Below, one piece after another: positions 5,456-7,728 of a stretch of DNA of 7,728 nt. Source of the DNA: Candidatus Nesterenkonia stercoripullorum (lineage in GTDB: Bacteria; Actinomycetota; Actinomycetes; Actinomycetales; Micrococcaceae). The notes beneath the pieces were generated by a model. It saw only the letters and a program-made list of their open reading frames with translations. It had not been told where the DNA came from and ran no database searches. The position numbers and the translations under genes are program-made. Within the stretch, counting starts at the first letter, position 1. Each line of letters starts with the position of its first letter. The stretch is taken from NCBI GenBank assembly GCA_019114115.1, contig DXGD01000127.1, positions 1 to 7,728 of the forward strand, in the 5' to 3' direction.

Positions 5456-6241
5456 TCAGTGCTGGCCGAGGTGACTCAGATGGGCCAGCTGGGCCTGAGC
5501 GATCTTGGTGGTGACGCCCTCCGGCAACGGGGACTGCTCACCGTAGATGAGGCGCCCGAGCCGTGCGGCGCCGACGTCGTGGCCTTCTGTCTCCATGATG
5601 CTGCGGACCTGGTCCAGCCGCTCCAGCCGATGCGTGAGGTACTCCTGCGCGCAGCCCGAGAGGTCAGCGTGCTCGGGGCCGTGAGCAGGGAGCATCCGCG
5701 TCCCGGAGTACCCGGCGAGATGCTCCAGGGTACGCAGGTAGTCCGTCAGGGTGCCGTCGGGATAGTCCAGCATGGTGGTGCCGCGGCCCAGGATCGTGTC
5801 GCCGGTGAGCATGGCCGCGGAGTCGGGGAGCCAGAGGCAGACAGAATCTGAGGTGTGCCCAGGAGTGTGACGAACGATGACGCGCTGACCAGGCAGAACG
5901 AGTTCTTCGCCGTCGTGCAGGGGGTCCGCCGCAGCGTGTGCTCCCTCGATGGTGTGGGCCGGGTCGAAGGCGCGGACAGGAGCGCCGGTCCGTTCGCCGA
6001 GTTCCTGCGCGGCCCCGGTGTGATCCCGGTGCCGATGCGTCACGAGGATGGCCCTGACCTCGGCGGAGCCGGTCGCTGCGATGACAGCGTCCAGATGCTC
6101 CGGATGTCCCGAGGGGCCCGGGTCGACGACGAACACTGCGGCAGCCTGCGCGGAGCCCAGAATGTAGGTGTTCGTGCCTTCCAGCGTCATCGGGGAAGGA
6201 TTGTCACAAGTCAGCACTGATATGCCTGCGTGGTCGGTCAT
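5456..6241 (-). CDS. MBL-fold metallo-hydrolase
   Basis: This is a metallo-beta-lactamase-fold hydrolase of 261 residues with a complete binuclear zinc site. HxHxDH is at 69-74 (H69, H71, D73, H74), H129 is in HTPGHT, D148 in the LTGDTILG loop, and H187 in LPAHGP. The N-terminus NPSPMTLEGTNTYILG and the C-terminal helical segment after H187 (TH-RLERLDQVRSIME and on) match the LACTB2-like branch, whose members hydrolyse thioesters or RNA. Which substrate applies here cannot be read. There is no signal peptide, so it is cytosolic. The start at 6241 has only a GGGG run 2 nt before it (minus-strand gctggggat). A TAAGCT six bases before the ATG could be a -10 for a leaderless message. It lies downstream of the two-component pair on the same strand, separated by 150 bp holding a 14-bp repeat array. 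Confidence 0.93.
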   Translation of the reverse strand: MTDHAGISVLTCDNPSPMTLEGTNTYILGSAQAAAVFVVDPGPSGHPEHLDAVIAATGSAEVRAILVTHRHRDHTGAAQELGERTGAPVRAFDPAHTIEGAHAAADPLHDGEELVLPGQRVIVRHTPGHTSDSVCLWLPDSAAMLTGDTILGRGTTMLDYPDGTLTDYLRTLEHLAGYSGTRMLPAHGPEHADLSGCAQEYLTHRLERLDQVRSIMETEGHDVGAARLGRLIYGEQSPLPEGVTTKIAQAQLAHLSHLGQH

Positions 6242-6292
6242 ATCCCCAGCTTAGGGCGAAGCGGTCTTTCCGAACGGCGTGCCCGAAAAGTC

Positions 6293-6348
6293 GCGTTCAG
6301 TACGGCGCGTTCAGTACGGCGCGCTCAGCGTGGCGCGCTCCGCGGTGC
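6293..6348. repeat. 14-bp tandem repeat array upstream of the MBL gene
   Basis: Four head-to-tail units: gcgttcagtacggc (6293-6306), an identical copy (6307-6320), gcgctcagcgtggc (6321-6334) and gcgctccgcggtgc (6335-6348). The array lies 52 to 107 bp upstream of the MBL start and after the response-regulator stop. It has the same 14-bp period as the array before the P-II gene and shares TCAGTAC with it. The first two copies are identical, which suggests recent duplication or homogenisation; the others have decayed. There are no spacers, so it is not a CRISPR. The rest of the 6242-6391 gap shows nothing definite. Confidence 0.88.
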
Positions 6349-6391
6349 TCGTCCCGATCGGCTGGCGGCGCCCTGGAAGCGGTAGTGAGCG

Positions 6392-7027
6392 TCAGGCATC
6401 GTCCTCCAGCACCACATAGCCCTGCGAAATCGCCACCGCCACGGCTGCGGCGCGGTCGTTCACGCCGAGTTTGGCGTAGATGTGCAGCAGATGGGTCTTC
6501 ACCGTCGCCTCACTCAGCATGAGTTTCGTGGCGGCATGCCGGTTGGTCGCGCCGCGCGCCACCAGCGCGAGAACTTCGATCTCCCGAGCGGAGAGCCCTT
6601 CCGGCGCAGGCCGCTGGAGCCGTCCCATGAGCCGGGCGGCGACCGAGGGAGCAAGCGCCGCCTCGCCTCTGGCAGCAGCCTGCACCGAACGGAAGAGCTC
6701 CTCCCGGGAAGCATCCTTCAGCATGAAGCCGGTCGCCCCGGCTTCGATCGCCGGAATGATGTCACCATCAGTGTCGTACGTGGTGAGCACGATGACGCGG
6801 GAGGCGATCCCCTGATCCGCCAAAGCGCGGATCGCTGTCACGCCGTCGGTGCCCGGCATCCGCAGGTCCATCAGGACGACGTCGGGCGCGAGCTCCTTGG
6901 CCACGGCCACTGCCTCGGCGCCGTCGCCCGCTTCGCCGACGACGTGGAAGCGCGCATCCGCCTCGAAGATGCTGCGCAGGCCGTCACGGACGATGGGGTG
7001 GTCATCGGCGATGAGCAGGGTGATCAT
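6392..7027 (-). CDS. NarL/LuxR-family response regulator
   Basis: This is the DNA-binding output of a two-component system, 211 residues. The receiver domain (about 1-120) has the acidic pair D8-D9, phospho-acceptor D54 in LMDLRMPG, switch residue T82 in VLTTYD and K104 in FMLKDA. The LuxR-type helix-turn-helix occupies about 144-211 (LSAREIEVLALVARG, then SEATVKTHLLHIYAKLGV). The helix before it reads NRHAATKL where NxEIAxxL is usual, a mild deviation. The ATG at 7027 overlaps the kinase stop as ATGA (7024-7027), and AAGGAG (plus-strand 7035-7040) lies 7 nt upstream inside the kinase gene. Translation is therefore probably coupled. An in-frame extension to 7150 only adds an arginine/cysteine-rich shadow of the kinase. 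The target genes and signal are unknown. Confidence 0.95.
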   Translation of the reverse strand: MITLLIADDHPIVRDGLRSIFEADARFHVVGEAGDGAEAVAVAKELAPDVVLMDLRMPGTDGVTAIRALADQGIASRVIVLTTYDTDGDIIPAIEAGATGFMLKDASREELFRSVQAAARGEAALAPSVAARLMGRLQRPAPEGLSAREIEVLALVARGATNRHAATKLMLSEATVKTHLLHIYAKLGVNDRAAAVAVAISQGYVVLEDDA

Positions 7028-7728
7028 AGGGCTTCTCCTTCTGACCGGGCGGCACCTCCGGTGGGCGCGGGCTCGGCCGCTGGCGTGGACCCCGCAGCGC
7101 TGGCGGGAGCAGCGACAGGACCCATCCGGGCCTCGGCATCGGGACTGCACGGCACGGTGGCTGAGACGACAGTCCCGAGGCCGGGCTCGGATTCGACGGT
7201 GAGGGCCCCGCCGACGTTCTCGGCACGCTGGCGCATGCCGAGGATCCCGAAGCCGCCGTCGGCACGCTGCTGCGAGGGGATGGGCTCAGGGTGAAAGCCG
7301 ACGCCGTCGTCGCGCACATCCAGCGCGACGATCTCGTCCATGTAGGAGAGGGTGAGCCTGACCGTCCGTGCGGCCGCATGCTGGGCGACGTTGGCCAGGG
7401 CCTCCTGCGCGATGCGCAGCAGAGCGGACTCGATCTCACGGTCCAGCGGCTGCGGCGTGCCGGTGCACTCGACCTCGATCGAGGTGTTGTGAATCGAGAT
7501 CTCCTGGGCCGCAGTGTCACGTGCCGAGGTGCCTTGGGCGGGGGTGCCGCGTACTGGGGCGTCGCGTACTGGGGTGCCGCGTGCCGGGAAGCCGCGTACC
7601 GAGATATCGTTGACCTGCGCCCACCGGGCACTCACGGCCTCCAGCGCCTCAGGAAGGCGGGCTCCAGTCAGCTCGCTCGGCTGCACGGCGTGCACCGATC
7701 GTCGCGCTTCGGCGAGGCTGTCCCGGGC
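7024..7728 (-). CDS. NarL-type sensor histidine kinase (partial, C-terminal 234 residues)
   Basis: The reading frame is open to the window edge, so the sensor part and the phospho-acceptor histidine lie outside. The first visible residues (ARDSLAEARRSVHAVQPSEL) are the second helix of a HisKA_3 dimerisation domain. The ATPase domain follows with N-box N113 in LRIAQEALANVAQHA, G1 DDGVG (140-144), G2 GFGILGM (159-165) and a GLGT turn (183-186). These show a complete nucleotide site. Between the two domains, at about 43-73, sits an extra run of pentapeptide repeats (RGTPV-like) from a 15-bp DNA array. Family members normally pass from the ARW helix to the TGTPQPL strand in a short linker. About 40 Ala/Pro/Gly-rich residues follow the ATPase domain. 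Its TGA overlaps the ATG of the response regulator, its obvious partner. A GTG at 7695 is internal, not the start. Confidence 0.93.
   Translation of the reverse strand, partial: ARDSLAEARRSVHAVQPSELTGARLPEALEAVSARWAQVNDISVRGFPARGTPVRDAPVRGTPAQGTSARDTAAQEISIHNTSIEVECTGTPQPLDREIESALLRIAQEALANVAQHAAARTVRLTLSYMDEIVALDVRDDGVGFHPEPIPSQQRADGGFGILGMRQRAENVGGALTVESEPGLGTVVSATVPCSPDAEARMGPVAAPASAAGSTPAAEPAPTGGAARSEGEAL
7512..7601 (-). repeat. 15-bp tandem repeat array inside the histidine kinase gene
   Basis: Six 15-bp units on the minus strand, from 7601 down: cggtacgcggcttcc, cggcacgcggcaccc, cagtacgcgacgccc, cagtacgcggcaccc, ccgcccaaggcacct and cggcacgtgacactg. They encode pentapeptides reading (V/A)-R-(G/D)-(T/A/F)-P in the middle copies and drift toward (S)ARDT and (A)QGT at the end. 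The 15-bp period preserves the reading frame. The core CAGTACG also occurs in the non-coding array at 6293-6320. Confidence 0.88.

Noticed and set aside
7028..7150. N-terminal extension of the response regulator to 7150
   Set aside because: It would overlap the kinase by 127 bp with a Cys/Arg-rich shadow sequence. The ATG at 7027 has AAGGAG and the classic ATGA junction, and the receiver domain begins there.

Overview
The window looks like chromosomal DNA of a high-GC Gram-positive bacterium (Actinomycetota). The order Micrococcales is plausible, but that is inference. The evidence is strongly GC-biased third codon positions, GTG starts behind strong AGGAGG-type ribosome binding sites, and the style of the SDR, MscS and NarL-type two-component proteins. 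No tRNA, rRNA, CRISPR array, insertion sequence or phage gene is visible. Genes cover most of the window.

Layout from left to right. A probable C-terminal scrap of an upstream gene (2-73) is followed by a short array of 14-bp tandem repeats (153-230). The array runs straight into the ribosome binding site of a small P-II signalling protein whose T-loop resembles NifI1 (240-566). hisD, histidinol dehydrogenase (584-1888, minus), meets it tail to tail with a 17-bp gap. hisD has its own consensus -10 box and no other histidine gene beside it. A divergent spacer leads to an MscS-type mechanosensitive channel (2096-3676, plus). This converges, with an 11-bp gap, on a short-chain dehydrogenase with a long disordered tail (3688-4839, minus). 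After a spacer containing a nested hairpin comes an unrecognised 135-residue protein (4953-5360, plus). It faces an MBL-fold hydrolase (5456-6241, minus). Upstream of the hydrolase is a second 14-bp tandem array (6293-6348). Beyond that lies a two-component pair on the minus strand: a NarL/LuxR response regulator (6392-7027) coupled by an ATGA overlap to a histidine kinase that runs off the right edge (7024-7728).

Most genes are unrelated housekeeping or stress functions: nitrogen/energy signalling, histidine synthesis, osmotic safety valve, redox enzyme, hydrolase and environmental sensing. The only certain functional unit is the kinase-regulator pair. The hydrolase lies downstream of that pair on the same strand and could be co-transcribed with it or have its own promoter.

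The most unusual signal is the recurrence of short tandem repeats built on a CAGTAC core. Two arrays have a 14-bp period and lie in non-coding DNA upstream of genes. One has a 15-bp period and lies inside the kinase gene, where it encodes an in-frame pentapeptide repeat between the dimerisation and ATPase domains. Smaller tandem duplications occur in the P-II B-loop (9 bp), in the MscS acidic tail (12-bp period) and in a convergent spacer (15 bp). I see no complete new biological system, but this dispersed repeat family deserves a genome-wide look.
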